A stretch of 64,000 bases of DNA from Sphingobacterium prati (GTDB lineage: Bacteria > Bacteroidota > Bacteroidia > Sphingobacteriales > Sphingobacteriaceae), in NCBI RefSeq assembly GCF_013167215.1, contig NZ_JABJWY010000034.1:186001-250000 (forward strand). The letters run 5' to 3'. The notes below the pieces were generated by a model. The model ran no database searches. It worked only from the letters and a program-made list of their open reading frames with translations, and was not told the DNA's origin. The position numbers and the translations under genes are program-made. Each line of letters begins with the position of its first letter. Within the stretch, counting starts at the first letter, position 1. Shown here piece after piece: positions 7,473 to 16,306 of this stretch.

Positions 7473-9890
7473 ATGGCTACAAATAATTATAACGAAACAA
7501 TTTATATTCCTTTGGAGGATGTAGAAAGCGAACATTGCGCATTAATTGTTGAAAAAGAGTTGGCCTTGGTAAAGGGGATAGAGAGCCACAAAGTTGAACT
7601 GAACAATCGTAGGGCGGCTATTACGGTCAAAAATAATGAGGTTGTAGCCAATGCTGTAAAAGCTGTTAAGGATCTTGGCTATGGCGTGTCGACAGTAGTC
7701 AAAACATTTCCTGTGCTAGGAATGACTTGTGCTTCCTGTGCAGCGAGTGCAGAAAGTATGGTAAAATACGAATCTGGTGTAGTGAATGCTTCTGTAAATT
7801 TTGCTACCGGAAACTTGACTGTTGAATATCTCCCGAATATCACTGATGCCGCTAAAATTCAAAAAGCTGTACAAGCAGGTGGTTACGATCTATTAGTGGA
7901 AGACGAATCAACGCAACAAGAAACGTTGGAATCTATCCATGCCGAAAAATCCCGAACACTCAAAAGCAAAACAATATGGGCAATTATCCTATCACTTCCC
8001 GTGGTGGTGATCGGTATGTTTTTTATGGATACTCCATATGCAAATCCAATCATGTGGTTCTTTGCAACACCTGTTGTACTCTGGTTTGGTAAAGACTTTT
8101 TCCTTAACGCATGGAAACAAGCAAAGCATCGTTCAGCAAATATGGATACACTGGTTGCATTAAGCACTGGGATCGCCTATATATTTAGTGTTTTCAATAT
8201 GTTATTTGTTGAATTCTGGCATCAGCGTGGATTGCATGCACACGTATATTTCGAAGCTGCGGCAGTGGTTATTGCTTTTATCTTGCTTGGGAAACTATTG
8301 GAAGAGAAAGCAAAAGGCAATACTTCTTCGGCTATAAAAAAGTTAATGGGGCTACAACCCAAAACAGTCATGGTCATACAACCTGACGGATCTGAAATAC
8401 AAGTTGCAATAGAAGCCGTAAAAGCAGGTGATATTATCTTGGTAAAACCCGGTGAAAAGATTGCTGTGGATGGAATGGTTATTTTGGGCGATTCCTATGT
8501 TGATGAAAGCATGTTGAGTGGAGAGCCGATTCCGGTGTTCAAAAAAGAAAACGAAAAGGTGTTTGCTGGTACAATTAACCAGAAAGGTAGCTTTCAATTT
8601 AAAGCGGTCAAAGTAGGTAAGGAAACGATGTTGGCGCAGATCATAAAAATGGTTCAAGACGCCCAGGGTAGCAAGGCTCCAGTGCAAAAGATGGTCGATA
8701 AGATTGCCGGAATATTTGTTCCGGTGGTGATTGGTATTGCCCTATCTACCTTTGTATTATGGCTTATTCTGGGTGGTGAAAATGGTGTGGTACAAGGTCT
8801 GTTGGCTGCTGTAACAGTATTAGTTATAGCCTGTCCTTGTGCGCTTGGCTTAGCAACACCTACAGCGATTATGGTGGGGGTTGGAAAAGGGGCGGAGCAA
8901 GGTATCCTGATTAAAGATGCGGAGAGCCTAGAGCTCGCCAAGCGTCTCAATGCAATTGTCTTAGATAAGACTGGAACAATTACTGAAGGCAGACCACAGG
9001 TAACAGGTGTCCAATGGTTGAATGACGATGATACGACAAATGCTATATTATTAAGTATAGAGAAGCAATCTGAACATCCGCTTGCGGAAGCTGTAGTCAA
9101 CCATCTTGAAGGTGTAGTAGTGACGTCAATATCGGCATTTGACAGTATTACCGGGAAAGGGGCGAAAGCCAATCATGGTCTCGAGACTTACTATGTTGGT
9201 AACAGGAAACTATTGGTTGAAAATGGTATCACCGTCGCAGAGCAATTGCAGGATCAGGCAGAACAATGGAGTGAGGAGTCGAAAACTGTCATCTGGTTTG
9301 CCAACAGTACCCAAGCACTAGCAGTCATTGCTATTGCTGATAAAATTAAGGAGACCTCGGTATTGGCCATTCAAGAGATGCAGGCCATGGGTATTGAGCT
9401 TTATATGCTTACAGGTGATAATGAATCGACTGCCAAAGCTATTGCAGAACAGACAGGCATTAAGCATTATAAAGCAGAAGTGATGCCGCAATATAAAGCT
9501 GATTTCGTAAGAGACCTCCAACAGCGGGGAAAGGTAGTGGCGATGGTCGGTGACGGTATTAACGACAGTACCGCCTTGGCAACTGCGGATGTCAGTATAG
9601 CGATGGGTAAAGGGAGTGATATTGCTATGGATGTGGCGAAAATGACCATCATCTCTTCGGACTTGACTAAAATACCGCAAGCAATCCGCTTGTCGAAACA
9701 AACGGTGGCCACCATCAAGCAAAACCTTTTTTGGGCTTTTATATACAATGTGATCGGTATTCCTGTCGCTGCGGGTATACTCTTCCCGATTAATGGCTTT
9801 CTTTTGAATCCTATGCTTGCAGGAGCAGCAATGGCCTTGAGCAGTGTTAGTGTAGTGAGCAACAGCTTACGTTTAAAATGGAAAAAATAG
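7473..9890 (+). CDS. copA: Copper-translocating P1B-type ATPase
   Basis: This 805-residue pump carries an HMA domain with GMTCASC (C86, C89), the transmembrane CPC motif (C454-P-C456) in ACPCALGLATPTA, the phosphorylation motif DKTGTITEG, the HP motif SEHPLAEAV and the hinge GDGINDSTAL. CPC with these features indicates Cu(I) or Ag(I) export across the inner membrane. A first HMA-like fold at 10-72 has lost its CxxC (only C22 remains), so only one N-terminal metal site is functional. It is followed after 38 bp by a small HMA protein that is likely its chaperone. Upstream, TTACAAAT (7391-7398) and ATTTGTAA (7443-7450) form a widely spaced dyad of unknown meaning. Confidence 0.95.
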   Translation: MATNNYNETIYIPLEDVESEHCALIVEKELALVKGIESHKVELNNRRAAITVKNNEVVANAVKAVKDLGYGVSTVVKTFPVLGMTCASCAASAESMVKYESGVVNASVNFATGNLTVEYLPNITDAAKIQKAVQAGGYDLLVEDESTQQETLESIHAEKSRTLKSKTIWAIILSLPVVVIGMFFMDTPYANPIMWFFATPVVLWFGKDFFLNAWKQAKHRSANMDTLVALSTGIAYIFSVFNMLFVEFWHQRGLHAHVYFEAAAVVIAFILLGKLLEEKAKGNTSSAIKKLMGLQPKTVMVIQPDGSEIQVAIEAVKAGDIILVKPGEKIAVDGMVILGDSYVDESMLSGEPIPVFKKENEKVFAGTINQKGSFQFKAVKVGKETMLAQIIKMVQDAQGSKAPVQKMVDKIAGIFVPVVIGIALSTFVLWLILGGENGVVQGLLAAVTVLVIACPCALGLATPTAIMVGVGKGAEQGILIKDAESLELAKRLNAIVLDKTGTITEGRPQVTGVQWLNDDDTTNAILLSIEKQSEHPLAEAVVNHLEGVVVTSISAFDSITGKGAKANHGLETYYVGNRKLLVENGITVAEQLQDQAEQWSEESKTVIWFANSTQALAVIAIADKIKETSVLAIQEMQAMGIELYMLTGDNESTAKAIAEQTGIKHYKAEVMPQYKADFVRDLQQRGKVVAMVGDGINDSTALATADVSIAMGKGSDIAMDVAKMTIISSDLTKIPQAIRLSKQTVATIKQNLFWAFIYNVIGIPVAAGILFPINGFLLNPMLAGAAMALSSVSVVSNSLRLKWKK

Positions 9891-9928
9891 ATAGTAAATA
9901 GTAAACAATAACTTTAAAATTAAATAAC

Positions 9929-10150
9929 ATGGAAAGCAAAAATATTCAATTCAAAACGAACCTTAACTGTGGTGGCTGTGTATCCAAAGTAAGTGCCGAT
10001 TTAGACAATGCAGCAGGGATCTGTGAATGGAGCGTCGATACATCAAATAGTGATAAAATTCTAACGGTGAAATCGAAAGGTATCTCTGAAGAAGAGGTTA
10101 TAGAAATCATCAAAAGAAAAGGCTTCATTGCAACGTCACATTCTGCATAA
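9929..10150 (+). CDS. Small heavy-metal-associated (HMA) domain protein, CopZ-like
   Basis: The 73 residues form one HMA ferredoxin-like fold (about 4-70). The metal-binding motif is NCGGCVSKV, a CxxC with two glycines between the cysteines. Such proteins carry Cu(I) to P1B ATPases. The gene lies 38 bp after copA on the same strand and ends at a strong terminator, so the two are an operon. Confidence 0.88.
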   Translation: MESKNIQFKTNLNCGGCVSKVSADLDNAAGICEWSVDTSNSDKILTVKSKGISEEEVIEIIKRKGFIATSHSA

Positions 10151-10167
10151 ATTGAATGCGGAACTAA

Positions 10168-10199
10168 AAAAAGTCGTCCCGAATAAAGGACGACTTTTT
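10168..10199 (+). terminator. Intrinsic terminator after copA and the HMA gene
   Basis: A perfect 12-bp stem, AAAAAGTCGTCC (10168-10179) with GGACGACTTTTT (10188-10199), encloses an 8-base loop. It is flanked by A and T runs, so it could also stop minus-strand transcription of the aspartic protease gene. Confidence 0.9.
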
Positions 10200-10236
10200 A
10201 CATTGTAGGAATGCTGTTATGAGGTAGAAAAAGTTT

Positions 10237-11520
10237 TTAATCAAAACGTATATACATTCGATCAAAATTGATTGTCATTTTTCCAAATTGACGGATTAAA
10301 TCTTGGCCAACATTGCCGTAAACTGTCTCTTTATTAATTGGCGTTTTGAGTAAACTCACATTTTTCAGTGAAATCGATTTTCCCATCACCCGGAAAACCG
10401 GATCAATTTTAAATCCATCATATTCAGTTGTTCCTCCCGCACCACCCATCCTAATCTTGGTAGTGGAATATTGCTGGTCAAATTTCTCTTTATATTCCTC
10501 ATAATAGGGGGCATAAAGTATTGTCTGTTCAGCTCCGGTATCAAATGTAAAATGTTGGCCTTCTATATCTATAAGCGGAGACAGACCATCTATGGCTAAA
10601 TTGGATAAGCCCTCGTTTTTTGTTTCTACTTTAGGGACGATAAAATAATCGTTCTGTGTAAGCTGTACCTCTTTGAGCGATTCAATAACGGGGTATCCCA
10701 GGATGCCGTTAATTTGATAATTGAGTTGTGGAAAATGAAGAGCGCTATCTGCAAAAACAAGAAAAACAGCATTCTCAATACTGATATTACCCAAACTCAG
10801 CTTTTTACAGACAGCGAGGTTTGCTTTGATTGAGATACCGGTGATTGCATCTACATCTATATTTGTAGGAATAATCTGCATAGCTAATCGCTTGGCGGTA
10901 GACAGGGAAACGGTGGATAAATTTGCCCCTGTATCAAAAATAAAATTTGTACTTGTATCATTGGTACGTACAGGTAGATTTTTTAGACCAGCTTTATCTC
11001 TTTCTATTTTGATTCGGGTATCGGAATTAATAATAGTTTTTTGCGGATTTACAGCAGCAAGGGCTGTCCAGATCTTTAGATTATTTTCCAGATCGTTCTT
11101 TTCATCGATAGAGAGCTGTTGTTTGTATTCATTAATTATTTTCAATACCAACCGTTTCGCCTGTGCATAGTCATGTAGTTTAACAAAATTGTCTTCCTGG
11201 ACACGGTATATTTTTAGTATTAGGGAATCTGGTAGAGCAGATTTGGATCGAAAAAACGTGGTGATTTTCTGGTTGGATTCGAGAGGTTTGTTAAAAGCAT
11301 TGTTTAATAAAATCAGGATAATGTTTTGTTTTTCAGCATCTATATCATTTTTAGATGAATCAAAGAGATCCCGCGCGCGGAAAAAGTTTTTGAGTTTAAT
11401 CTGCGCATAAACTTGATCAAACATGGTTGGTTTGTTCTGGCTAAAACTTGCCTGAACAATCAGTGCCAGTAGACAGAATAAAAGGATGCTTTTTTTGAAG
11501 GGTATAGTCAATCTTTCCAT
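10237..11520 (-). CDS. Secreted retropepsin-like aspartic protease with two DTG motifs
   Basis: The 427-residue protein has a signal peptide (about 1-28, ending ASFSQ), then a helical region to about 150 with no recognised motif, then a protease part. Two aspartyl-protease motifs are visible: FIFDTGANLSTVS (D196) and FTFDTGAEQTILY (D327). Between them lies NGILGYPVIESL, typical of clan AA proteases. Two DTG-containing halves in one chain could form an internal pseudodimer like pepsin, where retropepsins need two subunits. It is likely periplasmic or at the outer surface. The substrate is unknown. It shares a terminator with the copA operon end. Confidence 0.82.
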   Translation of the reverse strand: MERLTIPFKKSILLFCLLALIVQASFSQNKPTMFDQVYAQIKLKNFFRARDLFDSSKNDIDAEKQNIILILLNNAFNKPLESNQKITTFFRSKSALPDSLILKIYRVQEDNFVKLHDYAQAKRLVLKIINEYKQQLSIDEKNDLENNLKIWTALAAVNPQKTIINSDTRIKIERDKAGLKNLPVRTNDTSTNFIFDTGANLSTVSLSTAKRLAMQIIPTNIDVDAITGISIKANLAVCKKLSLGNISIENAVFLVFADSALHFPQLNYQINGILGYPVIESLKEVQLTQNDYFIVPKVETKNEGLSNLAIDGLSPLIDIEGQHFTFDTGAEQTILYAPYYEEYKEKFDQQYSTTKIRMGGAGGTTEYDGFKIDPVFRVMGKSISLKNVSLLKTPINKETVYGNVGQDLIRQFGKMTINFDRMYIRFD

Positions 11521-11634
11521 GGAGAGTTTTCATTATGTAAGATATCTATTAAAGATAAGCAATGGTCTTGAAAAATAAATAAAATAGTCTAAGCTACTTG
11601 TGTGCTTGCGCAAATAAGCTTATTTTAGCCATTA

Positions 11635-12030
11635 ATGGGCAGCATTAAATCTAATATTCTCAGCAGCTATGGACGATACATTACTATTTTGGTAATGTTT
11701 ATTCTATTATTGCTCACATCCTGTCCAATAAAAAATGGGATCAAAAGTCTCGCAGGGCTACCGATCAATACGGAACAGGGGCGCATAGCAGATCGGGCCT
11801 TACCCCTTGATACTAGATTTGAGCGCTGTAGTGAGTCGGTAGATAGTGGAAATGCCCGACTAAGCTTTGTACAGGAAGCTCTTCTTTTACCAGATGATGT
11901 GCTAATCCTTAGGTCATCTTATCCTTTTAGCATACAGGAGCACCTGCAACTGTCGCATAGTCGAAACGGGCGTCAGAAGATTGCGCATACTTTACCTATT
12001 TTTCTCCAATATCGAACATTACGAATTTAG
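11635..12030 (+). CDS. Small predicted lipoprotein or membrane-anchored protein, unknown
   Basis: The 131-residue product starts with a hydrophobic segment (about 15-29) that ends in LLLTSC, a plausible lipobox with C30, though the N-terminal part is long for a signal peptide. The remainder is polar, with QGRIADRALPLDTRFERC and a basic C-terminus, and has no motif I recognise. There is no SD-like site and no obvious promoter. It lies 160 bp upstream of the TlpA-like gene on the same strand. It may be a genuine small lipoprotein, but a chance frame is not excluded. Confidence 0.45.
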   Translation: MGSIKSNILSSYGRYITILVMFILLLLTSCPIKNGIKSLAGLPINTEQGRIADRALPLDTRFERCSESVDSGNARLSFVQEALLLPDDVLILRSSYPFSIQEHLQLSHSRNGRQKIAHTLPIFLQYRTLRI

Positions 12031-12190
12031 AATTCTTTTTTAATCAGCACTGCCTTCGCTAAGAGATAGTCTTGATATTCATCTGTTTTTACACGGTGAG
12101 GGACTATTGAGATAAAGAAAAAATAAACCGTTGGCGGATTTTAGTATTAGTATATAAAAAATTAAAATATAGTAATTTACATATATAATA

Positions 12191-12757
12191 ATGAATATAA
12201 AATTTAATAGGATTATAACAGGTTTTGGACTTTTTATTATTGCAGCAAGTGTTTTGACTGCCTGTGGGAACTCGGCAGATGGTAACAAACCCAAAACAGA
12301 AAAAGAGCAAGCTCAAGCTGTTAAAGAAGTTGAGGAGCCAAAAGTGGCCGACGTTTCCTTCAAAGATAAAGCCGGTAATGTTGTTAAACTAAGTGATTTA
12401 AGAGGGAAGGTTGTCTTTATCAATTTTTGGGCTACTTGGTGTCCACCATGTATACATGAAATGCCGTCCATTAACACCTTACGGCAGGGATTCAAAGACA
12501 ACAAAAATATAGCATTCTTAATGGTGGATGTCGACAATGATATTGAGCAATCAGCGGCCTTTATGGAGGAGAACAAATATGATTTACCACAATATACCGC
12601 AGCAGGAGAAATCCCACCAGAATTTTTGGGTGGATCCATTCCTACAACGGTGATTTTGGACAAAAATGGACAAATTGTAGAACGTTTGGAGGGGAGTAGA
12701 GACTATGCAGCTCCTGAGATTGCCAAGGCTTTAGAGGAATTGACAAAGGCAAATTAA
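12191..12757 (+). CDS. TlpA-like thioredoxin-fold lipoprotein
   Basis: The 188-residue protein has a lipoprotein signal with SVLTAC (C25), a short acidic linker, and a thioredoxin domain from about 52. The active site is FWATWCPPCIHEMP (C84, C87), followed by the TlpA/ResA type core and a cis-proline region GGSIPTTVILDKNG. Proteins of this kind reduce disulfides in the periplasm, for example in cytochrome c maturation or to maintain other thiol proteins. It is anchored to a membrane by lipid. It is a single gene with its own terminator 42 bp downstream. Confidence 0.92.
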   Translation: MNIKFNRIITGFGLFIIAASVLTACGNSADGNKPKTEKEQAQAVKEVEEPKVADVSFKDKAGNVVKLSDLRGKVVFINFWATWCPPCIHEMPSINTLRQGFKDNKNIAFLMVDVDNDIEQSAAFMEENKYDLPQYTAAGEIPPEFLGGSIPTTVILDKNGQIVERLEGSRDYAAPEIAKALEELTKAN

Positions 12758-12798
12758 CGTCAGTAGAGCACTAGAGGATAACGAAAGTCGCAAGGACT

Positions 12799-12839
12799 AA
12801 AAAGAGCTAAGTAGATTTAACGCCTATTTAGCTCTTTTT
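12799..12839 (+). terminator. Terminator after the TlpA-like gene
   Basis: AAAAAGAGCTAA (12799-12810) pairs with TTAGCTCTTTTT (12828-12839); the stem extends four more pairs inward with one G-U. The A and T flanks make it usable from both strands, so it may also serve the minus-strand gene ending at 12852. Confidence 0.85.
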
Positions 12840-12851
12840 ATGATTTTTGAC

Positions 12852-13235
12852 CTAAGATACTGCTTCAACCGCCTCTTTGATCAATGCTGTAATTTCGTTT
12901 GGATGGGTTGCTAGTGAAGCGACCTCAGTATCGGATACCGCTTTAATATTCATACGAGACTTGGTATCACAAAGAATACTTTCATAATCCGTAAAAAAGT
13001 AATTGTCAAAATGGAAATTGAATGTTACATCTTCTCCGTTATCATTGATATAAAACGTTCGCATAAAACCGGTTTTTAAAAAACCTACGTATTGACATTT
13101 TTCGCCTTCTTTCAAAAAGAAATCGGACTTTTTATAGGTTGCCGATTTGAGATAACTACAAAATTCAGGATAGTGTTCTTCATCGACCAAGAATAGAGGA
13201 CCAAACTTAGTGTATTCGTTTACAATCTCAGACAT
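12852..13235 (-). CDS. cNMP-binding-domain protein of the Crp/Fnr type lacking the DNA-binding domain
   Basis: From the ATG at 13235 the protein has 127 residues and matches only the sensor half of Crp/Fnr proteins: KKSDFFLKEGEKCQYVGFLK, then GFMRTFYINDNGEDVTFNFH, FDNYFFTDYES and KAVSDTEVASL. The usual linker helix and winged helix of about 80 residues are missing; the chain ends EAVEAVS. Only 94 bp lie between its stop and the TlpA gene, and they hold no remnant of an HTH. An upstream ATG at 13304 would add 23 residues unlike the family and would overlap the next promoter region. It may be a truncated regulator or a stand-alone sensor. Confidence 0.7.
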   Translation of the reverse strand: MSEIVNEYTKFGPLFLVDEEHYPEFCSYLKSATYKKSDFFLKEGEKCQYVGFLKTGFMRTFYINDNGEDVTFNFHFDNYFFTDYESILCDTKSRMNIKAVSDTEVASLATHPNEITALIKEAVEAVS

Positions 13236-13379
13236 AGCCTGTAAAAATTTTAAGCCACAATAATTTTGTATTAAAATTATTGAAAACTTTTGGTAGTATG
13301 TCACAACATTGAATTATATACTTTCTTTACAGTTGACTATAAAAATATTACCTTCGTAATAGATCACAGCAATAATGAT

Positions 13380-14264
13380 ATGTCCCAAATTAAAGAGCAA
13401 ACAGCAATAAAAATTACCTATTTCAGTATTATCGGAAATACAATGTTGGCTTTGCTGAAGTGGTTGGCGGGTTTTTTTGGAAATTCATACGCACTTATAG
13501 CAGATGCCATTGAATCCACTGCCGATATTTTTTCTTCCTTTTTAGTTCTTCTTGGATTAAAATATGCCCAGCGGCCTGCTGATGAAAATCATCCCTATGG
13601 CCATGGAAGGGTAGAGCCACTTATTACGTTTATCGTTGTCGGCTTTCTCATCGTATCAGCTACGATCATTGCCTATGAAAGTATAGAAAATATTGGGACA
13701 CCCCATGAACTACCGAAGTCCTGGACATTATTCGTTCTCGGAGGAATCATTATCTGGAAAGAAAGTTCTTACAGAATTGTGATGAAAAAAAGTCGGGAGA
13801 CCAATAGTTCTTCGCTAAAAGCGGACGCATGGCATCATCGAAGTGATGCGATTACTTCGGTGGCGGCTTTTATAGGTATATCTATCGCTTTAGTATTAGG
13901 TAAGGGATACGAGAATGCGGATGATTATGCTGCGTTATTTGCCGCCGGATTTATTTTGTATAATTGTTACCATATTTTCAGACCTGCTCTTGGTGAAATC
14001 ATGGATGAAAATGTTTACGAGGAAGTGATCGAGGAAATCAGAAAATATGCTTTGGAGGTAGCGGGTATAAAAGCGACGGAGAAATGCTATGTTCGAAAGT
14101 CGGGAACAAAATACCACGTCGACCTACATGCGATTGTGGATAGTGAGATCACGGTGAAAGAAGGTCATGCACTGGCTCATGAGCTCAAAGACTATCTGAT
14201 CGAACATATACCCGACCTTGGTCATGTTATGATCCACATCGAACCGAGTACATATATAGACTAA
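13380..14264 (+). CDS. Cation diffusion facilitator family transporter
   Basis: From the ATG at 13380 (MSQIKEQTAIKITY) the protein has 294 residues, typical of CDF. Visible family marks are IADAIESTADIFSS in the second membrane helix, NHPYGHGRVEPL in the following loop, and AWHHRSDAITS (HxxxD) in helix five; together these form the metal site. A cytoplasmic C-terminal domain follows, with DVHLHAIVD-like text (YHVDLHAIVDSEITVKEGH). Such proteins export Zn, Fe or Mn from the cytoplasm by proton antiport. An earlier ATG at 13290 gives 30 extra unconserved residues and is less likely. It is divergent from the cNMP-domain gene across about 145 bp. Confidence 0.9.
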   Translation: MSQIKEQTAIKITYFSIIGNTMLALLKWLAGFFGNSYALIADAIESTADIFSSFLVLLGLKYAQRPADENHPYGHGRVEPLITFIVVGFLIVSATIIAYESIENIGTPHELPKSWTLFVLGGIIIWKESSYRIVMKKSRETNSSSLKADAWHHRSDAITSVAAFIGISIALVLGKGYENADDYAALFAAGFILYNCYHIFRPALGEIMDENVYEEVIEEIRKYALEVAGIKATEKCYVRKSGTKYHVDLHAIVDSEITVKEGHALAHELKDYLIEHIPDLGHVMIHIEPSTYID

Positions 14265-14274
14265 ATGGCCCTGT

Positions 14275-14331
14275 TTGGCAAGAATTAGCCTGTTCGTATA
14301 TCAAATAACGATGTTCGTATAATTTTGCCAA
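14275..14331. repeat. Direct repeats inside a dyad downstream of the CDF gene
   Basis: TGTTCGTATA occurs at 14291-14300 and again at 14312-14321, 21 bp apart. They are flanked by TTGGCAA (14275-14281) and its complement TTGCCAA (14325-14331). The spacing of two helical turns suggests a protein-binding site, and the outer arms could form a long-looped hairpin. Confidence 0.4.
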
Positions 14332-14501
14332 TTTGTATTTATTTTTCTTTTAGCTTTATTCTAAATAGCAATTTATTTCTCTGGAAATAGATTGTCTGTA
14401 AGTTTTCTCCTCCTGTTCACTATGAAGGTGCTTTGTTAAAATATACATGCAGTTATGTTGGATGGATTGTTGTGAGAAGCTGATATCGTAAATAACATTG
14501 T

Positions 14502-15089
14502 ATGCTAGTCAACAAAAGAATGAAAATAGTATTTGCCGTAACTGTAATTTTTGGAATGTTGTGTACACACAAAGCGTTAGCGCAATTTGGAATGGGGTTT
14601 AGGGCCGGCGGGAATCTATCTGGTACAAATGGTTCGGCTTTTCGTCCTGGTAAAAGAATCGGTTTTCAGATCGGAGGGGATCTTCGTTATCATTTTAACA
14701 AAAACATAGCGTTGCAAGCCGAACCAGTGTATAATTTAATGCGGATCCGTAATAATGATCGGACTGCAGAAAGTGAATATGGAATAGGAGCCGGAACCAG
14801 AAAATTGAAATATATGAGTGTACCGTTGTATCTAAAGGTGAATTTTACCCGTACAATTGCGATTATGGGGGGACTGGATTTCAATTTTTTGCTCAATGAT
14901 GACCGTTACAAACTCAACAACGGAGAGAACGCATTTCGTAGTAAACCGAGAACAGGTTACAGTTTAGGTGCAGAATTGGGTAAGGTTTATTTTCGGTATC
15001 GAAAATTTAATAGAACAAATGATATCATAGACAATTGGACTGCGGATATTGAACAATATCAACTGGGACTCAAATTCGAGCTGTTTTAA
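14502..15089 (+). CDS. Outer-membrane beta-barrel protein, PorT-like
   Basis: The 195-residue protein has a signal peptide ending KALAQ. The mature part alternates short beta strands with turns: MGFRAGGNLSGT, IGFQIGGDLRYHF, IALQAEPVYNLM, YMSVPLYLKVNF, IAIMGGLDFNFLL, YSLGAELGKVYF and a final aromatic strand QYQLGLKFELF, which is the signature of a small eight-strand barrel. Its role is unknown; relatives include PorT and other porin-family barrels. ATGs at 14502 and 14520 both fit; the second gives the more normal signal peptide. It stands alone with a terminator. Confidence 0.85.
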   Translation: MLVNKRMKIVFAVTVIFGMLCTHKALAQFGMGFRAGGNLSGTNGSAFRPGKRIGFQIGGDLRYHFNKNIALQAEPVYNLMRIRNNDRTAESEYGIGAGTRKLKYMSVPLYLKVNFTRTIAIMGGLDFNFLLNDDRYKLNNGENAFRSKPRTGYSLGAELGKVYFRYRKFNRTNDIIDNWTADIEQYQLGLKFELF

Positions 15090-15184
15090 ATCGATTTCAG
15101 TGCAAAATCCATTTGTGAAAGACTTTGCTAAACTATTAGTTTTTAATGCATAAAAATTCATATTGGCAATATAAACAGGAGAGG

Positions 15185-15214
15185 ACCATCCCAATTTAAT
15201 TGGGATGGTTTTTT
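15185..15214 (+). terminator. Terminator after the beta-barrel gene
   Basis: ACCATCCCAAT (15185-15195) pairs perfectly with ATTGGGATGGT (15199-15209) across a TTA loop, followed by a run of T. Confidence 0.9.
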
Positions 15215-15274
15215 GTGTTAAAAGCTGCTGCTTTTGTGCTTGAGTCTTTAGGCTTGTCTGATTGATGCTGTATG

Positions 15275-16306
15275 CTACAAGTTGTTATCGGCAGATAACA
15301 TTTCAATTTGCCATCTAATATGGTCCATTGTAATTGGATATTCGACCTCATTAACAAGATTCTCATAGATGTCGTTAAATAATAGATTATAATCTCCTCT
15401 ATGTGGAAGCGGATAAGAAATATGCTTTTGATTTGTGTTGTCGATAGTCACCAGTTTACCCTCACTGCCATTCGGTTCGACACCGTAGGCTGGATTATTG
15501 GGAAGCATGCCATCTATCAATTGCTGTTCTTGCACATCAGCCATCGTTTTTATGAAGCTTCCTTTGGTACCATTTACCACAAAAGCGGGCAAGGGATCGG
15601 CCACAGCAAGGCTCCCCGTTAGAAATACATTCAGTTCATTGGGGTAGCGTAAATGATAATGGAAGTAGTCTGCTACTTGGGAGTCGGGTCGATTAATTGA
15701 AGTTGTTTTGCTAAATTTCAATGGTTTTCCGAAAAGCGAAATAGCCTGATCTATAATATGAGGCCCCAGATCATAGGTGAGACCACTCGAGATATATTGG
15801 TTGTTTTCCTTGAAATATTTTTGACCTAATTCCATTTTATAGCGGTCGAAGCGGAAAGATACTTCGGTCAGTTTACCAAGATTGCCACTTTCAATAACTT
15901 TCTTTACATCGAGAAAATGGCTGTCATAACGTCTGTTTTGATAAAAGAAAATCCGCTTTCCACTTTTTTTGCTGACCTCGGAAAGTTCATTGAACTGCGT
16001 TATATTTTCCACGGCTGGTTTTTCGATCAGGACATGTTTTCCTGCTTTTAGGGCCTCTGTCGCGAACTCAAAGTGTGTATGATTTGGCGTGTTTACAATC
16101 ACCAGTGCTATCGTATCGTCTGCCAATAACTGATCTACGGTATCATAGCTTTTGATTTCGGGATAAAGGTCTTGCGCTATTTTCTGTGACCGTTCGACAA
16201 CGGCGACTAAGTTAAAATGTGGATTGCTATGGATGAAAGGTGCGTGAAAGACGCGACCCGACATACCAAAGCTTAAAATTCCGGTATTGATCTTGGTATT
16301 TTTCAT
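15275..16306 (-). CDS. Gfo/Idh/MocA family NAD(P)-dependent oxidoreductase
   Basis: From the ATG at 16306 (MKNTKINTGILSFGMSGRVF) the protein has 343 residues. The Rossmann motif is GILSFGMSGRVFHAPF, and the family motif EKP lies in GKHVLIEKPAVENI, with the expected VIVNTPNHTHFEFA segment before it. The C-terminal alpha/beta domain includes GLTYDLGPHIIDQA, where the histidine is the usual catalytic-site residue. Such enzymes oxidise or reduce sugars and related polyols; the substrate is unknown. The frame stays open for 69 more codons upstream, but that stretch is unconserved and I do not include it. Confidence 0.92.
   Translation of the reverse strand: MKNTKINTGILSFGMSGRVFHAPFIHSNPHFNLVAVVERSQKIAQDLYPEIKSYDTVDQLLADDTIALVIVNTPNHTHFEFATEALKAGKHVLIEKPAVENITQFNELSEVSKKSGKRIFFYQNRRYDSHFLDVKKVIESGNLGKLTEVSFRFDRYKMELGQKYFKENNQYISSGLTYDLGPHIIDQAISLFGKPLKFSKTTSINRPDSQVADYFHYHLRYPNELNVFLTGSLAVADPLPAFVVNGTKGSFIKTMADVQEQQLIDGMLPNNPAYGVEPNGSEGKLVTIDNTNQKHISYPLPHRGDYNLLFNDIYENLVNEVEYPITMDHIRWQIEMLSADNNL

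Noticed and set aside
8654..9172. 172-codon open frame on the minus strand inside copA
   Set aside because: It is fully antisense to a well-conserved pump and shows Ser/Thr/Pro-rich shadow composition with no motif.
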